Shown: positions 53,070-61,546 of the stretch, one piece after another
Layout: each line of letters begins with the position of its first letter
Numbering within the stretch: position 1 is the stretch's first letter
DNA from: JABDIP01 sp965237625
Lineage (GTDB): Bacteria; Pseudomonadota; Alphaproteobacteria; DSM-16000; Inquilinaceae
DNA: 64,000 nt
NCBI GenBank assembly: GCA_965237625.1
Contig: CBDEGD010000006.1
Location: 62,001 to 126,000 of the forward strand
Direction of reading: 5' to 3'
The notes under the pieces: model-generated
Told to the model about the DNA's origin: nothing
Database searches by the model: none
Seen by the model: the letters and a program-made list of their open reading frames with translations, nothing else
Made by a program: the position numbers and the translations under genes

Positions 53070-53609
53070 TCAGCTAGCCGCCTTCAGTAGTTCCCGAAAC
53101 TGCGCCCGCGCCTTGGCGACCTTGGGCGCCACGATGGCCGCGCAATAGGGCTGGGCTGGATTGTTGGTGAAATAATCCTGGTGATAGTCCTCGCCCGGCC
53201 AGAAGGTTTCCACCGCCGTCACCTCGGTGACGATCCGGCCGCCCCACAGCGCGCCGGCGCGGTCGATCGCGGCCTTGGCCGCCACCTCCTGCTCCGGTGA
53301 ATGGAAGAAGATCGCCGAGCGGTATTGGGTGCCGATATCGTTGCCTTGGCGGTTGAGCTGGGTCGGATCGTGGACCGTGAAGAACACGTCCAGCAATTGG
53401 TCGAAGGTGATGGCTTCCGGGTCGAAAGCGATCTGGATCACCTCCGCATGGCCGGTATCGCCGCCGCAGATCTGCCGGTAAGTCGGGTTGTCCACATGGC
53501 CGCCCATATAGCCGGAGACCACGGAGTCGATGCCGATCAGGTCTTTGTAGACCGCCTCAACGCACCAGAAACACCCGCCGGCCAGGGTGGCGATTTCGCG
53601 CGCCGTCAT
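53070..53609 (-). CDS. msrA: peptide methionine-S-sulfoxide reductase
   Basis: Reduces methionine-S-sulfoxide in proteins and free Met. The 179-aa product has the active-site motif ATLAGGCFWCVEAVYKDL (catalytic GCFWC), VVSGYMGG, NPTYRQICGGDTGHAEV, FFTVHDPTQLNRQGND and the C-terminal YHQDYFTNNPAQPYC segment with a possible resolving Cys. It is a monocistronic leftward gene. The start is ATG 53607-53609. Confidence 0.96.
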   Translation of the reverse strand: MTAREIATLAGGCFWCVEAVYKDLIGIDSVVSGYMGGHVDNPTYRQICGGDTGHAEVIQIAFDPEAITFDQLLDVFFTVHDPTQLNRQGNDIGTQYRSAIFFHSPEQEVAAKAAIDRAGALWGGRIVTEVTAVETFWPGEDYHQDYFTNNPAQPYCAAIVAPKVAKARAQFRELLKAAS

Positions 53610-53807
53610 GGTGGTCCACTCCGAGAGTGATTTCCGTAGAGTATAGCGCTGGAGGCGATCCCCCCAATAGCCTGTTGGCGGTGGCGGGTTTCCGCGCTCG
53701 TCGATATCGCCCTCGTCTCCGACCGGGGCGAAGCTTGTGCGGCGCTGTGATTCTCCAGTGAGAAGCGCATGGTCGAGTGAGGCTCCACGGCAAAGGATAC
53801 ATCAACG

Positions 53808-54719
53808 ATGCCGCCACCCTACTGGGGCGTTGACAGCTTCAATCCGGTCACCGTCACGCGAAGATGGGATGGTGGCAGGGCAATGTCGCTGTTCGAATTC
53901 GTACGGTCCAAGATGGACGGCCTGCCGACATTCTGGGGCCGGTATCTGAACAATGCCAATCCATCGCGGATCACCCGGGGAGAGTGTGAGGAGTTGGCCC
54001 GGTTCTGCAGGTCCGAAGGCGCCCGGGTGCGGTTGTTGCTGGTCTATAACGACATTACGCCGGCCGATTGCCAGTTGGCTGGCCAGGCCGGCTATCAACG
54101 CGGCGGCACGGCGGCGGCCAGCGCGTGCCGGTTGGCCCGCGGATTGGGGGTCACGGGCGGCGTCCGCCTCTATGCCGACCTGGAAGGATGGCCGGCTTCA
54201 CCGGAATGGATGCGCGGCTGGTGGGACACTATGCAGCGATCGGAATTTGCCGGCATCGGCGGCTTCTATGGCCGTGGAGTCGAACGGCTTAGCCGGCCCG
54301 GGGCGGGGCGGCTGAGAATCCGCGATGTCACGGCGGAAGATGGCCGCCGGCAACCGCCGCTGGTCGCGCCGGCCGGACGCCGTTTCCTGAGAAGCGGCTG
54401 GAGCGCCCGGGTGCCGACGGCGATCGATCAGCAACTCGGCCCCTGGGTCATCGATCCCGCGCGGGAAGGACGGCTCCACGAGAGCCCGCCGCGGCTGTAT
54501 GTCTGGTCGAACATGCCACGCATGGACCGTCGGACACCCCCACCGATCCCGACCGAATTCCGGGGCGTTGGGCCGGTTGGCGCCCGCGTCGCGGTATGGC
54601 AATACTGCTTTGGGCTGTTTCGCCCGCCGCCCCGCGCCGATGGCACACGGCGGCCTGCCGCATTCGATCTGGATCTTGCCACCGAGGCCGGCGTCAATGA
54701 GATGTGGCAGGGCCTTTGA
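53808..54719 (+). CDS. Rv2525c-like (DUF1906) glycoside-hydrolase-fold protein
   Basis: 303-aa protein without a visible signal peptide. It opens YWGVDSFNPVT with the strand-1 Asp typical of GH25-like TIM barrels, then TFWGRYLNNANPS, ARVRLLLVYNDIT, GGVRLYADLEG (possible catalytic acids Asp-Glu) and a final WQYCFGLF strand. This matches the DUF1906/Rv2525c-like 'glycoside hydrolase-like' family, whose enzymatic activity is not established. It stands about 105 bp upstream of the DUF2157 gene and may be independent of it. Confidence 0.75.
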   Translation: MPPPYWGVDSFNPVTVTRRWDGGRAMSLFEFVRSKMDGLPTFWGRYLNNANPSRITRGECEELARFCRSEGARVRLLLVYNDITPADCQLAGQAGYQRGGTAAASACRLARGLGVTGGVRLYADLEGWPASPEWMRGWWDTMQRSEFAGIGGFYGRGVERLSRPGAGRLRIRDVTAEDGRRQPPLVAPAGRRFLRSGWSARVPTAIDQQLGPWVIDPAREGRLHESPPRLYVWSNMPRMDRRTPPPIPTEFRGVGPVGARVAVWQYCFGLFRPPPRADGTRRPAAFDLDLATEAGVNEMWQGL

Positions 54720-54824
54720 CAGCCGCCATCTTTCGATGTGGCTTATTGCCTTGTTAAGTTCTGCCGCCTTAAGTGGGCTGGGTCGCCCGACTTTCTCTCC
54801 CTTTCGGACAGGCTCCTAGCGGTC

Positions 54825-55814
54825 ATGATCGGACTGGCGGAACTCGATATACTGCATCGCGCCGGATTGGTTCCGCCCGGCCGCTATTTGACGGCCGCGC
54901 AGATGGTGCGCGACAAGACCTTCTGGGCGCGGTGGGCGACCTGGGCGCTTCTGGCCCTCGGGGTGGCCCATCTCCTGGCGGGCATCCTCTTTTTCTTTGC
55001 CTTCAATTGGGCTGACATGCCGCCAATGGCCAAGTTTGCGGTCGTCGAGGCGGGTATTCTAGCCTGTATCGGGGGGGCCTGGATCGGCGGATTCGACCGG
55101 CCGGTTGGGCAGTCCCTGCTTATTGGCGCAACCGTCCTGACCGGGGTGCTGTTGGCGGTGATCGGCCAAGTCTATCAGACCGGCGCCGACGCGTATGAGC
55201 TGTTCGCGGGATGGGCGGCCCTGGCGCTGCCCTGGGCCTTGGCCTCCCGCAGCGCCGCACACTGGCTGGTCTGGCTGGTGGTGGCGTGCTTCGCCGCAGG
55301 GCTGTTTGCGGGCCAGGTCATGGTGCCGATCGGATGGATCGAAGAAGCGGAGGCGATTCTGCCGCCGGCCTTGCTGCTCATTGCCGCCCTCATGGCCCGG
55401 GAATGGACGGTGTCGGCCGGCGCGGCATGGCTCTCGGCACATTGGACCCGGCAAATCGTTCTGTTCTCGGTCCTGGCGACTCTCTATGTCGCGGCTTTCG
55501 GCTATGTGTTCGACTGGCATGACAGTGCGCTCTGCGCGACCCTCTTTGTTGCGGCCATTGCCGCTGGGGCACTCGTGTATGGCAAGTACCGGCCCAACTT
55601 CCCCGCGATCACCCAGGTCACGGGCTTCGCCGGCCTGTTCCTCATGGCGGTCGGCGTGCGGCTGATCCACGCCTGGATCGACATCGACTTCTCCGATCTT
55701 GGCCGGACGCTGTTCGGTCTGGGTCTCGTGATCGGCTGGCTGGTCGCGGTGACCGGGTCCGTGGGACTGGTTCTGCCGGCCATCCGGTACCGGCTGGTGG
55801 AGGGGCGGCGATGA
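54825..55814 (+). CDS. DUF2157 multi-spanning membrane protein
   Basis: 329-aa protein with an N-terminal helical cytosolic segment (LAELDILHRAGLVPPGRYL) characteristic of DUF2157, followed by about ten hydrophobic helices starting WATWALLALGVAHLLAGILF and a HxxFNW-like FFFAFNWADMP. ATG 54825 is preferred to ATG 54738 because the DUF2157 domain begins there. Its function is unknown. Its stop overlaps the next start (ATGA), and DUF2157, DUF4401 and GDYXXLXY genes commonly occur together, as here. Confidence 0.88.
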   Translation: MIGLAELDILHRAGLVPPGRYLTAAQMVRDKTFWARWATWALLALGVAHLLAGILFFFAFNWADMPPMAKFAVVEAGILACIGGAWIGGFDRPVGQSLLIGATVLTGVLLAVIGQVYQTGADAYELFAGWAALALPWALASRSAAHWLVWLVVACFAAGLFAGQVMVPIGWIEEAEAILPPALLLIAALMAREWTVSAGAAWLSAHWTRQIVLFSVLATLYVAAFGYVFDWHDSALCATLFVAAIAAGALVYGKYRPNFPAITQVTGFAGLFLMAVGVRLIHAWIDIDFSDLGRTLFGLGLVIGWLVAVTGSVGLVLPAIRYRLVEGRR

Positions 55815-56842
55815 GCGATCTGTCGGCCTTCTGTGCCGAGTTCGGCATCGACGAGACGGCCGCCGCGAAAGCGCTGGAGCGTCCGGACGGCGAGAGTGCA
55901 TCGCCCTGGTATGTTCGGGCGTTCCTGGCCCTTGGCGCCTGGGTTACGGCCATCGCCATTGTCGCCTTCTTCGCCGTCTTCATTGGGCTGGTTCTCGATA
56001 GCGGCGATGGCTTCGAGGCAGTCCTGACCGTGCTGGGAATGGCGTGCTTCGCTACCGGCCTGGGAATGCTTGCCAGGCAGGCGGGTGGGGAATTTCGCAA
56101 GTCGTTCGCCACCGCGCTTGCGGCTGCCGGAGCGGCGATGTCGATCGCCGGGGTCGCATTTGTGACGGAAGACATCTGGGTCTCGGTATTTGCCAGCCTG
56201 GTGCTCGCCGGCTTCGTCATCGCCTGGGCGCCGGGCGTGATCCTGCAATTGCTGGTGTCCGGCCTCGCAGCGGGGCTGATCGCCGCGGCTCTGGTGTATG
56301 ATCAGGTGCCGTATTTCCTCGATTTCGCAGCCCTGCTCCTCGTAGCCGGTGTTCTGCTATGGGTGCGGCCGCCGCAGGTCGAAATGCGGCCGACCGCATT
56401 CGCGCTGCTGCTTGCCGAGCCGGCCTTGTCGATCTTTGTCCGCTTCGGCTACTGGTCGGACGTCCCGCCCGGCGGATGGGTGGCCCTTGCGGTCCACGCC
56501 GCCCTGTTCATTTGGTTGATCTCCATCCTCTGGCGGCACACGGGGATTCGGGCCGACCGAATGAAACTCGGTGTTTTCGCGGTGGCTGCCGTGGCGGTGG
56601 CCGTATTGCTGCCGCCCGGCGGCAGCGATGCGCTTGTCATCCTGACCCTGGCCTTCGTTGTCGGATCCAAGCCATTGGGATTGTTGGGCGCCCTGCTGCA
56701 GGCCCATTTTCTCCTGCAGTTCTACTACGATCTGGCGATCAGCCTGCTGAACAAGTCCTTGCTGCTGACGGCGGTCGGGCTGGTGGTCCTGGTCTGCTGG
56801 TGGCTGATCGCCGGCCGTCGGCCGGCGAGGGCCGGCGCATGA
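55811..56842 (+). CDS. DUF4401 multi-spanning membrane protein
   Basis: 343-aa membrane protein with about ten helices after a soluble start of 33 residues (PWYVRAFLALGAWVTAIAIV begins the first helix). Its place between DUF2157 and GDYXXLXY genes and its end, FYYDLAISLLNKSLLLTAVG, fit DUF4401. Function unknown. It overlaps both neighbours by four bases, so the three proteins are probably made in fixed proportion and form one membrane complex. Confidence 0.88.
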   Translation: MSDLSAFCAEFGIDETAAAKALERPDGESASPWYVRAFLALGAWVTAIAIVAFFAVFIGLVLDSGDGFEAVLTVLGMACFATGLGMLARQAGGEFRKSFATALAAAGAAMSIAGVAFVTEDIWVSVFASLVLAGFVIAWAPGVILQLLVSGLAAGLIAAALVYDQVPYFLDFAALLLVAGVLLWVRPPQVEMRPTAFALLLAEPALSIFVRFGYWSDVPPGGWVALAVHAALFIWLISILWRHTGIRADRMKLGVFAVAAVAVAVLLPPGGSDALVILTLAFVVGSKPLGLLGALLQAHFLLQFYYDLAISLLNKSLLLTAVGLVVLVCWWLIAGRRPARAGA

Positions 56843-57342
56843 GTCGGATGCGCTACGCGCTCATCGTGTTCGGGGCCTTGCTGGTGCTCGGCGCGGCCAA
56901 TGGGACGATCCTGCAAAAGCAGGAGGTGCTGGACGACGGCAGGCCGGTTCTGTTGCGGCTGGCGCCGGTCGATCCGCGCTCTCTGATGCAGGGAGATTAT
57001 ATGCGCCTGCGCTATGATCGGGCGGTCTATCCGGAGGGCGAGGCAGCCACGACCATGCCCTGGCGCGGGACTGCCGTGCTGGAATTGGATGCGAATGGCG
57101 TGGGCCGATTCGCCCGCCTGGACGACGAAACGCCGCTGGCGGATGACGAAATCCGTTTGGCTTACAGGCTGAACGGCCGGGGCGGCGCCACGCGCTATGG
57201 CGCCGGTTCTTTCTTCTTCCAGGAGGGCGAAGCCGACCGCTACGACAACGCCGTCTATGGTGTCCTGCGGGTCGATGATGACGGCGACAGTGTTCTGGCA
57301 GGCCTTGCCGGCAAGGATCGGCAAATCATCCAGCCGGACTGA
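56839..57342 (+). CDS. GDYXXLXY-domain protein
   Basis: 167-aa protein with one N-terminal helix (YALIVFGALLVLGAANGTIL) and a periplasmic domain containing the name-giving motif in SLMQGDYMRLRYD. It ends with a strand-rich segment (RYDNAVYGVLRVDDDGDSVL). The protein is the third member of the DUF2157-DUF4401-GDYXXLXY operon. Function unknown. Confidence 0.9.
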   Translation: MSRMRYALIVFGALLVLGAANGTILQKQEVLDDGRPVLLRLAPVDPRSLMQGDYMRLRYDRAVYPEGEAATTMPWRGTAVLELDANGVGRFARLDDETPLADDEIRLAYRLNGRGGATRYGAGSFFFQEGEADRYDNAVYGVLRVDDDGDSVLAGLAGKDRQIIQPD

Positions 57343-57450
57343 TCGGCGCCCCAACGCGCATTCACTCTCGAAGAGTTCATTTCGAAATAGCCGCCGTGGC
57401 GGGGAATAATCGAATGCAGTTGCGTGTCAAACCAGGAAAGGGAGGACACC

Positions 57451-58338
57451 ATGGCATCGATCATCAACTCAGTACGCTGGCCGTTTCGCTGGCTCGCGCT
57501 CACCACGGCGCTGACTTTGTCCGTGGCGCTTTTGGCCACCATGGCATCGGCCCAGGAGGTCAAGCGCGGGATCACCAACATCGCTGGCGATCTTTACCGC
57601 TTTCAGAACAATTTCCATTATTCGGTGTTTCTGGTCACCGGTGAGGGGATCATCGCCACCGATCCGATCAATGCCGAGGCCGCCGAATGGCTGAAGGCGG
57701 AGCTGGCCGAGCGGTTTGGCCAGCCGGTGCGCTATCTGGTCTACAGCCACGACCATCCCGATCACATTTCCGGCGGCGAGGTCTTCGCCGATACGGCTGT
57801 GGTCATTTCCCATGAAAACGCCAGGCGGGCGATCGTCGGCGAAGGCCGTCCGACCGCCGTGCCGGGCGTCACCTTCAGCGATTCCCTGACCATCGAACTC
57901 GGCGGCAAGACCGTCGATCTGGTCCATGTCGGTAAAAATCACTCCGACAATTCCATAGTGTTGCACTTTCCGGACGAACGCGCGTTGTTCGCCGTCGACT
58001 TCATCCCGGTGCAGACCCTGGCCTTCCGGGATTTCGGGGACGCCTACATCCCGGAATGGATCGACTCCCTGAAGGCGGTCGAAGGAATGGATTTCGACAT
58101 CCTGTCTCCGGGCCATGGCGCCTTGGGCACCAAGGCCGACGTTACGGCCTTCCGCGGCTACATGGAGGACCTTCGCTCCGAGGTGCTGGCAAGCCTGCGC
58201 GCCGGCCGGACGCTGGAGGAGACCCAGCAGGCGGTGACCCTGGATGCCTACAAGGACTGGGGCCAGTACGAGCAATGGCTGCCGCTCAACATCGCGGGCA
58301 TGTACCAGCGCCTTGCCCTGAACCGCCGCGGCAACTGA
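57451..58338 (+). CDS. secreted metallo-beta-lactamase-fold hydrolase
   Basis: 295-aa protein with a Sec signal (LTTALTLSVALLATMASAQE). The metal site is clear: YSHDHPDHISGG (HxHxDH-like), a later HVGKNHSDNSIVLHFP, AVDFIPVQTL and LSPGHGALG. This resembles periplasmic MBL hydrolases of the quinoprotein-relay/SoxH-like type; the substrate is unknown. GGGAGGACACC precedes ATG 57451 and sets the start. The gene stands alone about 110 bp after the GDYXXLXY gene. Confidence 0.88.
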   Translation: MASIINSVRWPFRWLALTTALTLSVALLATMASAQEVKRGITNIAGDLYRFQNNFHYSVFLVTGEGIIATDPINAEAAEWLKAELAERFGQPVRYLVYSHDHPDHISGGEVFADTAVVISHENARRAIVGEGRPTAVPGVTFSDSLTIELGGKTVDLVHVGKNHSDNSIVLHFPDERALFAVDFIPVQTLAFRDFGDAYIPEWIDSLKAVEGMDFDILSPGHGALGTKADVTAFRGYMEDLRSEVLASLRAGRTLEETQQAVTLDAYKDWGQYEQWLPLNIAGMYQRLALNRRGN

Positions 58339-58367
58339 TTTGAGCTGGACGTTTCCGGAAAAGGGAG

Positions 58368-58444
58368 TGGCGGACCCGACAGGATTCGAACCTGTGACCT
58401 CTGCCTTCGGAGGGCAGCACTCTATCCAGCTGAGCTACGGATCC
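58368..58444 (-). tRNA. tRNA-Arg (anticodon CCG)
   Basis: 77 nt including an encoded CCA. The acceptor stem pairs GGATCCG with CGGGTCC (one G-T pair). The D-arm (TAGCTCAGCTGGATAGAG), the anticodon stem CTGCC/GGCAG with loop CTCCGAA and the T-loop GGTTCGAATCC are all standard. Anticodon CCG reads CGG arginine codons. Confidence 0.97.
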
Positions 58445-58528
58445 GCATAGGCGCCGATCTCGACGCGGGCGGCACCATACGCCAAACCGCTCTGGCTGCA
58501 AAGCCGGTTGTGGGCCGATGCAGGCCTG

Positions 58529-59545
58529 TTATTCCGCCGGCTGTTCGGCCAGCAGAAGCCGCCGTTCGGCACCGCGCAGATCGGCGCCGGAGGGCAACGG
58601 CGCGTCCCGTTCGATGACCCAATGGGCGACGTCGCGGCGCGGGATATCGCCGTTCAGGTCGCGCAGCAGCATGTGATAGCCATCTGGATAGAAGGCGATT
58701 TGGTGCCGGTCGGCCGGCAGTCGGCGCAGCATGGTGTCGATCGGCAGTTGCGGGATGATGTCTTCATTGTCTCCATAGAGGATCAGCGCCGGCACGCGCA
58801 TCGCGGGGGCGGCGTCCAGGGCGTCGCTCATCAGATCGGTCAGCCCATTGATGGTGTCGATGCGGGTTTCCTTGATCACCAACGGGTCCGCGGAGAAGGC
58901 GATCAGCATCTCGATATTGTCGGATGGCTGAAGATCCAGCCCGCTTCCGGTGAACGTCATCCAGGGGGTCAGGTTGGTGCCGAGCCAGAGCGGCAGGCGC
59001 TGATAGAACGGCATCGTGTCCCGCGCCCAGATCGCCGGCGCCACCAGGATCACGCCATCGATGGCGATCGGCCCCGTCGATGGCTCAGGGCCCCCAAGCC
59101 CGGCCAGGGCGACGGCGCCGCCCATGCTCATGCCCAGAAGATATACCGGGATGTCCGGATGACGGGAACGGACCAGGGCAACGGCGGTGCTGGCATCCGC
59201 GACCATGGTCTCGGTTCCCGGCCAGATGCCGATCTGCTCGGTCGTGCCGAAGCCGCGCTGATCGTAAGCGTAGGTGACGATCCCGCTGTCCGCCCAAACC
59301 GGCCCGGAACCGGCGAAGGCGTTGGCATAGTCGTTGAACCCGTGCAGCGCCACCATGGCCGCCCGGACTTCGCCCTCGGGCATCCACGATCTCATCGGCA
59401 GCACATAGCCGTCGGCGGCAACCACCGCATCGCCGGCCAGGGCTGGCGACTGCACCGGCTGTCCCATGGGCTGCAACCGGCTTGCACAGGCGGACATGAG
59501 AAGCGCCAGGACAACTGCGACCAGTAATGTCCGGATTGCAGGCAT
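58529..59545 (-). CDS. alpha/beta-hydrolase lipoprotein (monoacylglycerol-lipase-like)
   Basis: 338-aa protein. ATG 59543-59545 gives a lipoprotein signal, LLVAVVLALLMSACASRL, with the lipobox Cys; longer in-frame starts would bury it. The hydrolase domain contains MVALHGFNDYANAFAG, YAYDQRGFGTTE, nucleophile elbow LLGMSMGGAVALAG, LILYGDNEDIIP (acid) and YPDGYHMLLRD (His), the pattern of serine-aminopeptidase-S33/lysophospholipase proteins. It is likely anchored in the envelope and hydrolyses lipid esters. It lies 84 bp from tRNA-Arg. Confidence 0.88.
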   Translation of the reverse strand: MPAIRTLLVAVVLALLMSACASRLQPMGQPVQSPALAGDAVVAADGYVLPMRSWMPEGEVRAAMVALHGFNDYANAFAGSGPVWADSGIVTYAYDQRGFGTTEQIGIWPGTETMVADASTAVALVRSRHPDIPVYLLGMSMGGAVALAGLGGPEPSTGPIAIDGVILVAPAIWARDTMPFYQRLPLWLGTNLTPWMTFTGSGLDLQPSDNIEMLIAFSADPLVIKETRIDTINGLTDLMSDALDAAPAMRVPALILYGDNEDIIPQLPIDTMLRRLPADRHQIAFYPDGYHMLLRDLNGDIPRRDVAHWVIERDAPLPSGADLRGAERRLLLAEQPAE

Positions 59546-59675
59546 CGCGGCGAAGCCGTGGGAGGGTGAGGGCTCGGTCCCGGCTTGTATCATCGATCCC
59601 ATCGTCGACCCGGATTGCGTCGATCGTTCGGCCGTAAGTGTAGCATCAGGAACGTTGACAGCACATTGCCGGCGA

Positions 59676-60662
59676 TCAGCCGTCGTGGCTGCCTCGGGTG
59701 ATCTGCAGGAAGATGTCCTCCAGATCGGTCTCCTCGGTGGTGATATCGTTGATGCGCACGCCGCCCCGGTCCATGGCGTTGAGCAATTCGCCGAGCCGCA
59801 TCGCGCTCGGCTGGTATTTGACTGTAAGTAGGCACGGCTCCGGCAGTTCCACCTGATAGGCCGCCAGTTCTTCCGGCACGGCGTCCAACGGTTCCGTCAG
59901 CTGCACGGTCAGGGTCTTGCTGTCCAGCCGGCGCAGTAGATTGCGAGTACTGTCGCAGGCCACCACCGAGCCGTGGTTGATGATGGCGATGGTATCGCAC
60001 AGCTCCTCCGCCTCCTCCAGGTAATGGGTGGTCAGCAGCACCGTGGTGCCGGCCTTGTTGAGCGCCCGGACCTGGGCCCAAAGCTGCTGGCGCAGCTCGA
60101 TATCGACGCCGGCGGTCGGCTCGTCCAGCACCAACACCGGCGGCGAATGCACCATCGACTTGGCCACCATCAGCCGCCGCCGCATGCCGCCGGACAGGGT
60201 GCGGGAATAGGAGTCGGCCATGTCGGCCAGCCCGACCGCCTCCAGCAACTCCATGGTGATGCGCTGTTTCTTGGGAATGCCGTACAGCCCGGCCTGCAAG
60301 TCCAACATCTCCTTCGGGGTGAAGAACGGGTCCATGTTCAGTTCCTGCGGCACGATGCCGATCGCCGAGCGGGCCTGCCGGGCCTGCTTCACGATGTCGT
60401 AGCCCCAGATCGAGGCCTCGCCGGAGGTCTTCGTAACCAGGCTGGCCAGGATATTGATCAGGGTCGACTTGCCCGCCCCGTTCGGCCCGAGCAGCCCGAA
60501 CAGCGAGCCGCGCGGGATATCCAGATCGATCGCCTTCAGCGCCTCTTTCGGCGGCGATTTCCCGCTGGCCTTGTAGATCTTGGACAGCTTGCGGACGCTG
60601 ACCGCGCTGGTCGGCAGGGTCGCGGGATCAAGCTCGTTGAGCGCAAGTGGCTCGGCCACCAT
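59676..60662 (-). CDS. ABC-2-type transporter ATPase without adjacent permease
   Basis: 328-aa cytosolic ATPase: Walker A GPNGAGKS, Q-loop IGIVPQELNMDP, signature LSGGMRRRL, Walker B VLVLDEPTAGVD and LLTTHYLEEAEELCD, all typical of ABC-2/DrrA-like exporters such as YadG. A C-terminal domain of about 90 residues follows. The expected permease gene is not found on either side: downstream is the hydrolase, upstream is the Y-shaped repeat and the zinc-finger gene. The substrate is unknown. Confidence 0.9.
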   Translation of the reverse strand: MVAEPLALNELDPATLPTSAVSVRKLSKIYKASGKSPPKEALKAIDLDIPRGSLFGLLGPNGAGKSTLINILASLVTKTSGEASIWGYDIVKQARQARSAIGIVPQELNMDPFFTPKEMLDLQAGLYGIPKKQRITMELLEAVGLADMADSYSRTLSGGMRRRLMVAKSMVHSPPVLVLDEPTAGVDIELRQQLWAQVRALNKAGTTVLLTTHYLEEAEELCDTIAIINHGSVVACDSTRNLLRRLDSKTLTVQLTEPLDAVPEELAAYQVELPEPCLLTVKYQPSAMRLGELLNAMDRGGVRINDITTEETDLEDIFLQITRGSHDG

Positions 60663-60754
60663 TCGGACATCCGGGTTATGTTGAAGCGAAGCCGGTTGAT
60701 CGGCCAGCCATCATGGGTATCATCCGCCATTCCGCACGGTCAACCCGGGGCCTA

Positions 60755-61019
60755 AGTACCCACCATCATAGAAGGATGACACGTATGACGACCTTGCAGC
60801 CTCTTCGGCCAGGAGTGTGGTCCGCTGCGATGCAGCGCATCGCGAGGGCCGCACGACGCCGTCCGGAGGGGCTGCAAGGTTGCCCGCTGGGTCGCGTCCC
60901 GGGTCCGCCGGAGGGCGTCACCGCCGCTTGCCGATGCGCTGCATCGCCTGCACGACGCTTCCTGCCCGGCGGATCCGGGACGCGATCATACGTATCATCC
61001 TTCTATGATGGTGGGTACT
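60755..61019. repeat. 265-bp Y-shaped palindromic element (copy 2)
   Basis: The outer stem is 34 bp with one mismatch (60755-60788 with 60986-61019). Arm 1 (60791-60808 with 60863-60880) has a perfect 11-bp base and G-T wobbles above. Arm 2 (60892-60911 with 60966-60985) is 20 bp with one wobble and abuts the outer stem. Both arm loops are exactly 54 nt, start -CAGGA and have the tip CGATGC-N3-GCATCG. The layout equals that of 23793-24055 although the stem sequences differ. It ends 4 bp before the zinc-finger start codon. Confidence 0.93.
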
Positions 61020-61023
61020 AACC

Positions 61024-61209
61024 ATGTCCAGCACCAACCCGCCCGAGACCATCGAGGTCGACGCCCATGCCGAGACCGTCGGCTGCGACGGCGGCGGGGC
61101 TTTGGGCCACCCGATGGTCTATTACAGCTTCGGCACGAAGACCGCCGTCGATTGCGGCTATTGCGGCCGGCGGTTCGTGAAGCGGCAAGAGACCGACGCC
61201 GCGGAGTAG
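61024..61209 (+). CDS. CHCC zinc-finger protein (NDUFS6-like, COG4391)
   Basis: 61-aa protein with a Cys-His-Cys-Cys zinc site: Cys21 in VGCDGG, His29 in GHPMVYY, Cys44 and Cys47 in DCGYCGRRF. This is the zf-CHCC domain of bacterial relatives of the mitochondrial complex I subunit NDUFS6. It may assist complex I assembly; that role is known for the eukaryotic relative and inferred here. The start codon lies only 4 bp beyond the palindromic element. Confidence 0.88.
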   Translation: MSSTNPPETIEVDAHAETVGCDGGGALGHPMVYYSFGTKTAVDCGYCGRRFVKRQETDAAE

Positions 61210-61285
61210 AGCGGGGGCCCCGGCGGAGTTGGAGCGCGAGAGCGCGGCACCGGGCCTTCAAGGCGATCTTCGATCAAGCTTGCGC

Positions 61286-61431
61286 AAGCCCCCTCACCCT
61301 CCCGCTACGCGGGTCCCTCCCTCTCCCGCGAGGGGAAAGGGGCAACAACTCGCGGGCTGCTTGGTTGGACCCTCTCCCTTCGTGGGAGAGGGAGGGACCC
61401 GATGCGAAGCATTGGGAGAGTGAGGGGGCTT
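61286..61431. repeat. REP-type inverted repeat before polA
   Basis: Outer arms AAGCCCCCTCACCCTCCC (61286-61303) and GGGAGAGTGAGGGGGCTT (61414-61431) pair with one mismatch. Inner arms GGGTCCCTCCCTCTCCC (61311-61327) and GGGAGAGGGAGGGACCC (61384-61400) are perfectly complementary. The 'CCCTCACCCTCCC...GGGAGAGGGAGGG' type is common between genes in Proteobacteria. The rest of the 337-bp gap before polA shows no gene. Confidence 0.9.
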
Positions 61432-61546
61432 CCCGGAGAGTTCGGCGGTACGCCGTCAGCATAGGGCGCCCTCCCGCCCCAGAACTCTCGACAGCGTGCC
61501 CCGACTGCGCGATGGTCGGGGCTTCCCGAACCGCGATCCAGGCGTC

